Of a stretch of DNA of 64,000 bases, positions 1-11,233 are shown one piece after another. The notes under the pieces are model-generated. The model had not been told where the DNA came from. It worked only from the letters and a program-made list of their open reading frames with translations, and made no database searches. Made by a program: the position numbers and the translations under genes. This DNA comes from Bufo bufo. Lineage: Eukaryota > Chordata > Amphibia > Anura > Bufonidae. Within the stretch, counting starts at the first letter, position 1. The number at the start of each line of letters is the position of its first letter. Where the stretch lies: positions 329,194,294 to 329,258,293 of the forward strand of contig NC_053390.1 in assembly GCF_905171765.1 (NCBI RefSeq), written 5' to 3'.

Positions 1-1786
1 TGTGGACAAGAATAGGACATGCTCTATAATAGGACCGGCTCTGTGCATTCCACAAAATGCAGAATGCACATGGCCGGTATCCATGTTTTTCAGATCCGCA
101 ATTTTCTGACTGCAAAACACATACAGTCGTCTGAATGAACGCTTATGCAAATATTTGTCACATTTGGCACATGGGGCTTAATAAATCCCCCCTTTGTGCT
201 TCGATTGTGGACTATTTTAAAGATCACTGCTTGCAGTTTGCAAACAGGAACATTCCTTATTTATATCCAGAGGCTGGATGTATAAGGGTACGGCCACATG
301 GTCAGTTTTCTGAATGCAGTTTTGGAAGCCAAAACCAGGAGTGAATTAAAAAAAGAGGAGGACTCCTATCTGTCCTGTATACTTTTCTCTTCTTTTATGA
401 TACATTATAGAAGAGGCCTGTGCCCACCACCACTCTGTTCTATCCAGAAGGCAAGCCACCACTCACCTTCTCCTTACTTAGTAGCTTTCTGTCTCTTTGT
501 GGATGCTGCGGCCTACTGTACTTATTGCCGGCACTGATCCTTCCTGCCCGTAAGGGGTGTGCACTCTCTCCAGCTCCTAAAGGACCAGTTTGAGCACCTT
601 AATCTTCCCCAGCTAATGTCTGGTCACCCAGGGGTACTTAAAGCATCTTCCCCTGTTGGAGGGTGCCAGAGCAATAGGTTGTAGCCTGCTAGTGTCCTAC
701 AAAGGTGGGTGTGCTGTTCTAGGTTTGTCTGCCCAGGTACCGACTTCTGCACATTTCCCGGATTTAACACTTCACTGCCTTACCTGACCTCTGCTTTAAC
801 TCTCTGTTCTGACTCTGAGCTGCTCACCCTGACCTCAGAATGTTTATTGAATTGCATGAACTTTGCCTGCCCTGAACTTGGCCTATCCCTGACCATATTG
901 TTTTCTGATCCCTTGCTTCTATGTACCCCCCTGTAGGTCAGCTGTCACTTGAACAGCAACTGCTCCGGCCTGGTGGTTCCTCTGCAGGGAAGTTCAGATC
1001 CCTGTAAAGGGAGCTATGGATTAAAGGGTGAATACCGGGGGGAGGGGGGGGGGGCACTTAGATAACGCCTTTAGGAGTAGCCCCAAGCCAGATCTGTTCA
1101 AGTGGCACAGTGGATCTATATCCACTTCATAGCACATATAGGCCATCATTAGCTAGATATGCGGTACACCAAAAGTGTGTTCTTTGGCATATGGTGGCCA
1201 GTATACTTGCGTCTCAATTGTACATAGTTACATACATCTGGGGCAAGTACTTCAAACATTCCTGTCAAATCTAATACTGAAATATCACATGAACCTAGCC
1301 TTAGCCACATTTTTGGTGTTTTGCAATGTCGTGATAAATCTTCTTAAAGGTGCTAATCAATTTCCAACTACATTTGTCAAACTGATCATTGAATTGTAGA
1401 TGATTCAAAGTCGATTTGTTCAAAAACATTGTAGTTAATGCTGTTTTCGTACAGCATTAAAATGTATTGGCTCCGTGGCGCAAAATTTCGTTTGGCCCGA
1501 ATTTGCATTCTTCAGAGACTTCAGTGAATTACCACTATATTCAGATCTGCGTATTTAAAAACATTTTAAAATAGGAATCCGAAGTGGGCTTTGGTACTGG
1601 CTGGTATCTCGCTACCAAAGCCCACTTCGGATCTAGCATCCGAAGGTCAATTTGCTCAAGCCTAGTCAAAATGACATATAAAGTCAAGTAAGCGCTATAC
1701 AGGCATGAATTGATTGCTTACTGTCCCCAAGCTGTCCTACTGGAGGCTTCCAGCTGCCCTGGTGTAAGTGAAATAAACATATTTAC
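1..1786. other. No gene recognised; AT-rich intergenic sequence
   Basis: Only short chance reading frames are present, with no recognisable domain. A purine/G-rich run lies near 1038-1057. Around 300-345 there is a short stretch (ending near GGAAGCCAAAACC) that recurs inverted near 23500-23525, so it is probably part of a dispersed repeat. Apart from the hairpin at 1577-1632 I see no structure I can name. Confidence 0.6.
1577..1632. repeat. Perfect 20-bp inverted repeat (hairpin)
   Basis: The arms 1577-1596 and 1613-1632 are perfect reverse complements around a 16-nt spacer. It may be the core of a small MITE, since the flanks contain degenerate sequence resembling hAT ends (for example TTTGCTCAAGCCTAG near 1650). 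I could not find a target-site duplication. Confidence 0.8.
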
Positions 1787-2277
1787 TAGTGATGAGGGAG
1801 GAATGCTCGGCCGAATACTTGTTTGGCTCGAGCATCGCTATGCTCGGCACATGTCTGTACTCGGCCGAGTACCACATGTGCTCGAGCGCCATGCTCGAGT
1901 CTCCTCCCAGCCAATAAACGTGCAGGTAAGTACTGCCATCACTGTAATGCCAGTAGCCATGTTGGCTGCTGGCATTACAGTGATTGGCTGGCCAGAACGT
2001 GTCATCTGGTGTTATATAGCACCCGATGACCCGGTTTTGGCTCATTGCGAGTCAGGGAGAGCTGCGCTTAGGAAGGGACAGATAGTGTAGGGAGTTTGTG
2101 ATCGCAATTTATTCAATTTTAAAATGTTTCAAAGACCCAAAAGTCCTTTTAAGGACTATTGTGTGTGGTGGCAGCAATTTAATTGTGCAAAGTTGTACTC
2201 AAATATTTTTTTTATACTTTTCGAAATAGCGATTATTTTGCAATATAGAAGACACTGCAGTGACTTGTGACATCTGT

Positions 2278-3225
2278 GCAGCAATACCTTCTGTGTGTCA
2301 GGGGCAGAGATAGGAAGAATATTAGTGAAAATAATTTTTTTCATCCACATTTTTGCTGTCAACGGTGTAATTCGTGAATTGTTTGATCTGCGCTTCAATA
2401 CCTTGTGTGGTTGTCAGGCCCAGATATAGGGAAAAAATTATAATACAGAAAACAATTTTTCTCCCATAATCTATCCACATTTTTGCTGTCAACGGTGTAA
2501 TCTGTGAATTGTGTGATATGCGCTTCAATACATTGTGTGGTTGTCAGGCCTAGATATAGGGAAAAAATGTAAAATACAGAAAAAAAAATTCTCCCAAAAT
2601 CTAACCACATTTCTGCTGTCAGCGGTGTAATCCGTGAATTGTTTGATCTGCGCTTCAATACATTGTGTGGTTGTCAGGCCCAGATATAGGGAAAAAATTA
2701 TAATACAGAAAACAATTTTTCTCCCATAATCTATCCACATTTTTGCTGTCAACGGTGTAATCTGTGAATTGTGTGATATGCGCTTCAATACATTGTGTGG
2801 TTGTCAGGCCTAGATATAGGGAAAAAATGTAAAATACAGAAAAAAAAATTCTCCCAAAATCTAACCACATTTCTGCTGTCAGCGGTGTAATCCGTGAATT
2901 GTTTGATCTGCGCTTCAATACATTGTGTGGTTGTCAGGCCCAGATATAGGGAAAAAATTATAATTGAGAAAACACGATTTTTTCCCCCATAATCTATCCA
3001 CATTTTTGCTGTCAACGGTGTAATCCGTGATTTGTGTGATATGCGCTTAAATACATTGTGTGGTTGTCAGGCCTAGATATAGGGAAAAAATTTAAAATAA
3101 AGAAACCAATTTTTCTCCCATAATCTGTCCACATTGTTGCTGTCAACGGTGTAATCCGTGAATTGTGTGAGCTGCGCTTCAATACATTGTGTGGTTGTCA
3201 GGCCTAGATATAGGGAAAAATATAA
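2278..3225. repeat. Tandem array of 130-bp units with 260-bp higher-order structure
   Basis: The marker CGCTTCAATA recurs at 2391, 2521, 2651, 2781 and 2911 (exact 130-bp spacing), then near 3044 and 3174. A more diverged unit lies before 2391. Units alternate between two variants (GTTTGATCTG or GTGTGATATG before the marker), and 2391-2650 is almost identical to 2651-2910, so the array grew by a 260-bp dimer. It sits between the left end of hAT-1 and its transposase start, so it is a subterminal or 5' leader array of the transposon. Confidence 0.95.
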
Positions 3226-3490
3226 ATATAAACTACATCAGAAAACAGTGTCGGTACCGCAGATTCCAATAATCTGGGCCAAAAATAGTGTCCATATTCT
3301 GTGGTGTTCTGTGACATATACAGTACGCCATCCAAAAACTGTTTATTTAGGGCAAATTCCAAAAATCTGGGCCTAATACAGTGTCCATATTCTGTGTGTT
3401 TCTGTGACATATACTGTCCTGCATCAGAAAACGGTGTCTTTAGTGGACTGTAAAAAAATCTGCGCCATATCTAGTGACAAAACCATTAAT

Positions 3491-6400
3491 ATGAAGAAGG
3501 CGAGCACTAAGGGACGGGGAAGTGGGCGTGATGCTTATGGTGCACACAGAGGCCGTGGCCCTGGGCACAATGAAACTGTGCGTGCTGCCAGTGCACCAGA
3601 AAAAATAATCCACCGTACCCAGCTTCATGTCCAACTTAGCTGGGCGGCGCAGGACAACACTCTGCAAGTCGGACCAGTGCGAACAGTTGGTCGGTTGGAT
3701 TGCTGAAGATAATGCTTCCAGTCGGTTAAGCACCACCCTCTTTTCCATCAAGTCCAGTCTCTGTAGCCAAGAGTCTGTTCAACCAAATCCTCTCTCTGAT
3801 CATCCTTCCTCCCACCATGGAGATGCTTGCCAAAAGAGTGATCCCACATTCGGATATTCCGAGAAGCTCTATCCAGCGGCACTATTACATTTGGCCCTCA
3901 CTCCCAGCACGCTTGAAGAGGGACCTGAGATATTGTGCCCTGATTCCCAACCTCTTGAGCCTTCACAGTCTCAAGAAGATGAAGGTGGTGAAAGGCAATT
4001 ATTTGTTCACAAGGTGGATGATGATGAGACACAGTTACCAATCACTGAGGTTGTGGTTAGGTCAAGTCAGGAGGATGAGCAGAGTCAGGAAGTGGAAGAG
4101 GAGGTGGTTGACGATGAGGTCACTGACCCAACATGGGAAGGTGAAAAGCCGAGCGAGGACAGCAGTACAGAGGGGGAGGGATCTGCAGCACTGCAACAGG
4201 CTGGAAGAGGCAGTGGGGTTGCAAAAGGGAGAAGTCGGCCCACACCAAACATGCCCGCAACCGTTACACCGAGCACCCCCATGCGTAAATCTACCTTGCC
4301 AAGGGGTAGGTGTTCCGCAGTATGGCGCTTTTATGAAGAAAGTGCAGACGACAAAAGAGTGGTAGTTTGCAACTTGTGCCATACCAAAATGATCCTGGGC
4401 GTGAACACTTGCAACCTCACCACCACCAGCATGATCCGCCACATGGCATCCAAGCACCCTAACAAGTGGGCCGAACGCCTGGGTCCACAATATGCCTCCT
4501 CTTCCCCTGTGTTACACACTGCTGGCCAATCCCCTGTCAAAGGCGCAGGCCCGGATGATCCTCGCCTTTCACCTGGACCTTCGCATGAACCATCAGCAAC
4601 AACATCCACTTCCCTGTCCCAGAGCAGTGTCCAATTGTCCATAACACAGCCTAAATACCCACCCACTTACAGGCCATAGCACTAAATGCTCAACTTTTAA
4701 AATTACTGGCCCTTGAAATGTTGCCATTTAGGCTTGTGGACACTGAGGCCTTCCGCAGCCTGATGTCGGCGGCCATCCCTCGGTACGCAGTCCCCAGCCA
4801 CCACTATTTTTCACGGTGTGCCATGCCCGCCTTACACCAGCATGTATAAGGTTAATCCACAGCACTCCAAATTTCCGTGCAAATTTTTTTTTACATTTTA
4901 TTTTGTTTTCAGATTATCATTATATACATCCAGAGTAAATCATTAGTATGTAGCCACATAAAACATAATTCCCGGACGTTTCGGTCTGGTACGACATTGG
5001 CACACGTGCACGCTACATCCAGCGTCAGACCTACTGCCCTGCCACTAAGACCCCACTGAGGAAGGTCGTACCAGACCAAAACGTCCGGGAATTATGTTTT
5101 ATGTGGCTACATACTAATGATTTACTCTGGATGTATATAATGATAATCTGCAAACAAAATAAAATGTAATGCAATAAAATTTGGAGTGCCGTGAATTAAC
5201 CTTATACTTATTCCACTACTCTCACGGGCACCCACACTGGATTCAAGGTGTGCGGAGTACACATTTTCTCAATTACACCAGCATGTGTCCCAGAACATCA
5301 CCCGTGCCCCAACCAACTCAGTTACTGGGAAGGTCCAATTAACCATGGACACATGGACACGTTCTGGTGGCCAGGGACGCTACATTTCCCTGACTGCACA
5401 CTGGGTGAATGTTGTGGAGGCTGGGAGTGAGTCGTACCTTGGGATGGCACAGGTGCTACCCAGGTGCTACCCACACCCAGGATTGCGGGCCCTACATCCA
5501 TCAGGGTCTCCGCCAGCAGCTATATTACTAGCTCCAACACCCACTTCTCCTCCTCCGCCGCCTCCTCCTCCACTTCCACCTCCAGCAGCAGTCAGCCATC
5601 AGTCGCTAGCTGGAAGCAGTGTAGCACTGCTGTGGGTAAGCGTCAACAGGCCATGCTGAAGTTGATCTGTTTAGGGGACAAAAAGCACACCGCCGCAGAG
5701 CTGTGGCAGGGTATAAGGGACCAAACTGAGCTGTGGCTCTCGGCACTCAAACTACAACCAGGCATGGTTGTGTCTGACAATGGCCGTAACTTGGTGGCGG
5801 CTTTGGAGCTCGGCAACCTGACACATCCCATGCCTAGCCCACGTCTTAAACTTAGTGGTTCAGCGGTTTATCAAAACCTACCCCAATTTGCCAGAGTTAC
5901 TAGTGAAGGCGCACCGCGTGTGTGCCCTTTTCCGCAAGTTGTTCACTGCTTCAGTCTGTCAACGCTGCAGCAGCGCTTGCGGTTTTCAGCTCACCGACTG
6001 TTGTGCGACGTGAGCACGCGCTGGAACTCTAAGCGCCACATGTTGGCCAGGCTTTGTGAGCAGCAGAGGGCAGTTGTGGAATACCAGCTGCAACATGGTC
6101 GTCGCCTTTCGAGTCAACTGCCACTATTCACAAGCAATGAGTGGCATTGATGTCAGACCTCTGTGAGGTTTTAAAAAACTTTGATGAATCCACACAGATG
6201 GTTGGTGGCGATAACACTATTATCAGCGTAATCATCCCACTGCTGTGTCTACTCAAACGATCGCTTCTCACAATTAAGGACGACGCTCTGAATGTGGCAG
6301 ACAAGGAAATGGGGGAGGACATTACACAGGGTGATAGCCAGACTGCCCTCAGTTTGTCTTCTCAGTGCGAATTGGACCATGAAGAGGAGGAGGAGCTGGA

Positions 6401-7243
6401 GACAGTTGCCTCTGCTACAGAGGGTAGTATCCATGGAACTTTAATTCCATCTGTTCAGTATGAATGGGCAGAAGAGGAGGAGGAGCAGGAGGAGATGGAG
6501 AGTCATCCTGATGTCAACATCGACATCTTGCCTGTTGGTACTCTGGCAGACATGGCTGACTTCATGTTAAGCTGCCTTTCTGGCGACCCTCGCGTTATAC
6601 GCATTTTAGATAAACGGATTACTGGATGTTCACCCTTCTCGACCCCTGCTACAAAGAGAACTTCTCATCTCTCATTCCTGTTGTGGAGAGGACGAGCAAA
6701 ATGGTGCAATACCAGAAGATCCTTGATGGAAAATTGCTCCAAAATTTTCCATCTGACAACTCTAGCGGCAGAGTCCCTACTTCCTTAGGCAACCGAGGAA
6801 GGGACACAAAGGGAACACACAGCAGTTCCAACAAAGGCAGGGCAACACTCTCCAAGGCATGGGACACTTTCATGACACCCCGCCAGCAACCTCACCCTGA
6901 AGCGCGGCCTAGTGGTACAAGGAGGGAAAAGTTTTGGAAGATGGTGTACATAGCAGACCATGTCAGTGTCCTAAATGAGTGTGTCCTAAATGATCCCTCA
7001 GTGCTTTACAACTACTGGGAATCCAAGCTGGACACGTGGCATGAACTTGCACTTTACGCCTTGGAGGTGCTGGCCTGCCCTACCGCCAGCGTTTTGTCTG
7101 AGCGTGTATTTAGTGCTGCTGGTGGCATTATAACAGATAAGCATATCTGCTTGTCCACTGGCAATGCTGACAGGTTGACTCAGATAAAAATAAACAAGGC
7201 CTGGATTGCCCCTGACTTCTCAACTCCCCCAAAGGACAGCTGA
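3491..7243 (+). pseudogene. hAT transposase with BED zinc finger, decayed (hAT-1)
   Basis: The product would have been the nuclear hAT transposase that cuts and joins the element's ends. I chose the start ATG at 3491 because the lysine/arginine/glycine-rich N terminus that follows matches the start of the homologous gene in hAT-2. Visible landmarks are a BED finger at about 4314-4470 (CNLC then HMASKH, C2H2 spacing), the first catalytic Asp in TMDTW at about 5345, the second in SDNGRN at about 5771, the RW motif STRWNS near 6010-6030, an acidic Glu-rich stretch at 6380-6500, and the C-terminal hAT dimerisation region at 7009-7200 (ALYALEVLACPTASVLSERV). The frame changes near 3630-3700, a stop or shift occurs at 4677, a 427-bp element interrupts it at 4846, and further shifts occur near 6130 and 6630. 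An AATAAA lies at 7951. Confidence 0.92.
4846..5272. mobile_element. Foldback element with hammerhead-like motif, probably Penelope-related
   Basis: The 14-bp sequence TTACACCAGCATGT stands on both sides (4832-4845 and 5273-5286) and splits the hAT-1 transposase. The insert is mostly one long inverted repeat: sequence near 4865-5000 reappears inverted at 5066-5195. Between the arms, CTGAGGA (5056-5062), a GGTC/GACC stem and AAAACGTC (5078-5085) lie in hammerhead-ribozyme order, with the expected GAAAC changed to AAAAC. The 14-bp TSD equals that of the Penelope-like insertion at 12808-14580. Assignment to a non-autonomous Penelope-like family is inference. Confidence 0.75.
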
Positions 7244-7369
7244 GCTGATGATGAACATAAAGGCAATTTCAATCATTTATAATGTACTCAATCTACTGTA
7301 GTGTATTTCCATGCACCTTTTCCACCACAAAGATTGTTTATATTCCCTCCACTCTAATTTTTTTAATAG

Positions 7370-8470
7370 GGTCAGCTCAGCAGCAGGCCCTTGTCCCTAA
7401 TATTTAAGAGGGTCAGTTCAGCAGCAGGCCCTCGCCCTTAATGTTTTAGAGGGTCAGCTCAGCAGCAGGCCCTTGCATATAATGTTTTAGAGCGTCAGCT
7501 CAGCAGCAGGCCCTTGCATATAATGTTTTAGAGCGTCAGCTCACCAGCAGGCACTCGCATATAATGTTTTAGAGCGTCAGATCAGCAGCAGGCCCTCGCC
7601 TATAATGTTTTAGAGGGTCAGTTCAGCAGCAGGCCCTCGCCCCTAATGATTTAGAGGCCCACAACTCAAATCTTTTACAGGGTCAGCTCACCAGCAGGCC
7701 CCCACCTAAAATATTTTACTTGGTCAGCTCACCTGCAGGCCCAAAACTCAAATCTTTTACAGGGTCAGCTCACCTGCAGGCCCAAACCTAAAATCTTTTA
7801 CAGGGTCAGCTCACCTGCAGGCCCGCAATTCAATGTGAATGAGGCCCACCTTTATGTGATATACAGGTTGTATCGGAGTGCCTCTTCCTTGTACTTTTTG
7901 ACAGCACTTGCACTTTATATACAAGTAAATATACAGGAAAGAATATTTTCAATAAATCTTTCCGATTTCCGAAATTGATTATTTACTTTGGTTTTGTGTG
8001 TAAAACCTTAATTAGATTGTGGGCCTGGTGATCACTTTAAGCCCTTTTAAGCTGCAGCAGCATGGTGATGGCAGATGGCAGCATGAGGAGGCTGCATAGT
8101 GGCACAATGACTGAATCTGGATAAAAGACTGAGGCCACAGATTGCTTAGATGGCTGCAGATGGAAACAATCTGTCGAGCTGAATCACGGTCACCTGCAGA
8201 CTAATGCAGCCATCAAAATCAAGTTGGGTTTGTCGGTTCTACCTCAGCTCACCTCCAGGCCCGCACCTAAAATCTTTTACTGGGTCAGCTCACCTGCAGG
8301 CCCGCAACTCAAATCTTTTACTGGGTCAGCTCACATGCAGGCCCGCGACTTAAATCTTTTACAGGGTCAGCTCACATGCAAGCCCTCGCATAGAACTTTT
8401 TAGAGCGTCAGCTCAGCTGCAGGCACTAGTATAAAATCTTTTACAGGGTCAGCTCACCTGCAGGCCCGCA
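7370..8470. repeat. Two blocks of about 41-bp tandem repeats (3' subterminal array of hAT-1)
   Basis: The core GTCAGCTCAGCAGCAGGC recurs at 7371, 7412, 7453, 7494 and 7535, a 41-bp period, and continues with drift (GTCAGCTCACCTGCAGGC) to about 7830. A second block runs from about 8240 to 8470. Between them (7840-8230) is unique sequence with an AATAAA at 7951. The array lies downstream of the transposase, mirroring the 130-bp array upstream. Confidence 0.9.
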
Positions 8471-9245
8471 ACTCATGCTGCCTTGCTATGAAGTAGTAGC
8501 CGTAGATCATGCTCCCTCTCCAAAATCTAACAATGATTCCCCGTTACCGGTTAGGCGCATAAAAGAACATCAAAAGTTGATAGGGAAGATATTCAAATGG
8601 ATCGTGGACGTCACTGGGATGTGCGATCAGGCAGAAGTTATCTAGAGTCAACAAAGCTGCAGTAGGGCCTCTCCTGTATAATGTTTCCTCATCCAAAATA
8701 CCGCAGTGACATTCCCTGTAAAAATTTATTACTCATTCCAATAACAGGGCATCTTAAGAGTCCTGTATTGTTATTTATCGTCACTACCTCCCCAAGTCGG
8801 GAGTGGGTAATTGCCGCGCTCCTGCTGCCTTCCTTCGATTCTTGAAATTTAATAACTTGAATACACAATTGAATATACAGGAAAGAATGTTTCCTAACAA
8901 TTTTTCCTGTAAAATTGATTTTTTTGGTGGGTTTAGTGTGCATTTTTGTCAGTCTGTAAAAGTGGCGTACAACTCGGACAACATGGTTCCCAGCAGCGAC
9001 CTGGGAGTCCAAGATGCATCCAGACATCGTCCCCATGGTGTTCCCGATCCATTTCGGTGGTGTTTCTGTCACTTTCTGACCTTTTCCAATGGACCAGGCA
9101 CCCTCCCCTCTTCAGAGCAGGGGATGACTGGTTGTCTCCCATGGACTTCCATTATACTCGGGTGCTCGGTCGAGCACACGAATATAGCAATGTGTTTGGG
9201 CCGAACACCCGAATACTTTGGTGCTTGATCATCACTAATATTTAC

Positions 9246-10545
9246 CTTTCACCCACCACATCCATGGCCTGCAAGATATTGGTGAGCCGACAACTCCTGA
9301 AAAAGTTGTACTCTGCGGATTCTGCTGCCTGTATCTAGGCATGCATCAGATGAGTCCACTTGCCAATCTCCAGCTGTACAGAATAGAAGATACCCAGGAA
9401 CAGCCAGAGGAAGCAGTTGCACACCATTTATATGGTGAGTGGCGGAAGAGTATGCTTACTTCACTGGGCAGCTGGGGTTTCCAATACTTCAGCTTGGGGA
9501 CAGTATATACTGGTATGGAGCATACATAACTGTATATGGCATTTTGAGAAACTAAGTTGGAAATTGGCTGTCCTTTTTAATGGCACGTCTACACAGGAAG
9601 GGTCTACTGCGGATTTTTTCAAATGGTGTGGTTTTTACTGTGGAATTCATAGCTTAAATGCTGCTGGTTTCCACACCCAATTCCACAAAGAAAATTTTGC
9701 AGCATCCACACTGTGTGCACTTACCCAAATTATGTATTGTCTAGAACCTGCAGATACCAGTGTTTTTAAAGTCCAAGGTTTTTAAATCTATTTAAAAGTA
9801 TAGCTTCCTTATCTGTAGACACTGAATGAAGAGTTTTTTAATGCCTATGGTTTGTTATATCATTCGTGAGCCTTATCACTCTGTGCCATACACAGATTAA
9901 CATTCCTCACCATGCAAGACAAATCTATCATCTCAATAGACCCCATTATTCCATGGGACTGAAACACGGCGTAGTTAACTGTTCCTCTGTCATCAGAATG
10001 GATTTTTCACTGCTCAATTATCATCAAGGGAACAATTTGCTGACCTTTTTTTAATCGAAATGAAAATGTGGAACTGTCAAAATACAATGGCTTGTTAAAA
10101 AGCATTGGAGATATCTGATTTAGTAATCATTATATCTTAAATAATGTAGTTTTGATTTATAAATGAAATGCAAAGAAAATGTAATGAAACATCTTGTCCT
10201 GCTAATTTCCTACATAGCACTTGAAATAGTAAATGGCTGAGTTATACAACCAGATCTAATCAGCAGTGTAAGGGAAATATCTCTTCAGGATGTTCCACTC
10301 ACTTAATACTACACAGAGCACAGATTGTTTCACAATGCCATTGTCACCACTGAAAAATAGGATAAGGATCGAAAAAAAATATTTTTGGAGCATTAGCACA
10401 TAAGGACCCACGTGTGGCCTGACAGCAGTTGTTGGGGAGAAAGATGGAGCTGTTGAATTTTAACATGCTCAAATTCTTTTGTTCTCAGGGAGATGGGGTA
10501 CAGCCAGACATTCAGGTTAATTGATGCAGTGTATACAGTGTATAC
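9246..10545. other. No gene recognised; AT-rich sequence
   Basis: Short chance reading frames only. No repeat structure, domain or splice-like exon could be supported here. The last part (10546-10572) resembles, in inverted orientation, the sequence just right of 23281, so the hAT-like element at 10581 probably landed in an older palindromic MITE whose other half is 23281-23433. Confidence 0.5.
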
Positions 10546-10676
10546 TGAATCATTGTTTGACGGCAGCAGATCATGATTACCAGTGGCGTGCCTAGGGTGC
10601 TTGGAACCCGGGGCGGGTCCTTTCTTTGGCACCCCCCCAATACTTGAAAAAAAATTGTACCCCCTCACAGTAGTAT

Positions 10677-11206
10677 TGTCACCGCCAGTTCTGTGAGAAG
10701 GTCTGGCAGACGTTCTTCTCTACCTCTTGTATGATGTTCTTTGTTTTGGTTTTACTTTCTCATCTCCTTTCCTTCTGCCAGGTGTCACTTATTTCGACTA
10801 ATCGTTTTCCTTTATAATCCCTCCCATACTGCCTCACTTTGTTGTTTATACTACTTCCTGGATGAAGTGTTCACTGCTGGAGGTTGCTTCTGCTGTTTGT
10901 TCAGATAAGTCTTTTACTTTATTGTGTTTCCTTGCTGGCTTAATTTTAGGTGACCCTGACTCCGTCCGTATTAAGTGCAGGGAGACGGTGGTCGTGTCCC
11001 CTTACTATTATAGGGTTTTCACGTGTCACACAGTATTAGGTACGCGGGCATGCAATCGTCTACCATACAGACCCTTGCATGTGCATAGCAGTCAGGGAGA
11101 GCTCTTAGGGTTTTAGAGGGCTCACATATTAGCTCCTTAGTTTGGGATCAAGCCAGTCGCACGTTTATTTATATGTTCCAGCTATCTGCTAACTTCATCC
11201 GTGACA
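10677..11206 (+). repeat. 5' LTR of the Gypsy element
   Basis: Begins TGTCACCGCC and ends ATCCGTGACA; 530 bp, the same length as the 3' LTR. The leader immediately after it (TTATAAACCGCC) is where a primer-binding site should be; I could not match it to a tRNA. Confidence 0.95.
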
Positions 11207-11233
11207 TTATAAACCGCCATAACCGTCTTAAGC

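Larger units (their letters stand above)
1787..9237 (+). mobile_element. hAT DNA transposon (element hAT-1), both ends present
   Basis: The element begins TAGTGATGAG and ends ...CATCACTA, and is flanked by a perfect 8-bp duplication ATATTTAC (1779-1786 and 9238-9245), the size expected of hAT elements. The 7451-bp body holds, in order, a GC-rich palindromic left end (CTCGGCCGAG-type motifs at 1808-1900), an 8-unit array of 130-bp repeats, a BED-type transposase gene on the plus strand, two blocks of about 41-bp repeats, and a right end rich in CGAGCAC-type motifs. A foldback element (4846-5272) is inserted in the gene. Its right-terminal 250 bp are homologous to the ends of the palindromic hAT at 36751-38957, and the 8500-8840 segment recurs inverted in hAT-2 near 52490-52910. 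The transposase is broken, so this copy is non-autonomous today. Confidence 0.93.

Noticed and set aside
1394..1668. hAT MITE around the 20-bp hairpin
   Set aside because: Candidate ends TAGATGATTC and CTCAAGCCTA match poorly and no 8-bp duplication was found.
3404..3706. Small proteins on both strands over the hAT-1 leader
   Set aside because: Only the plus-strand frame from ATG 3491 has a counterpart in hAT-2; others are shadows.
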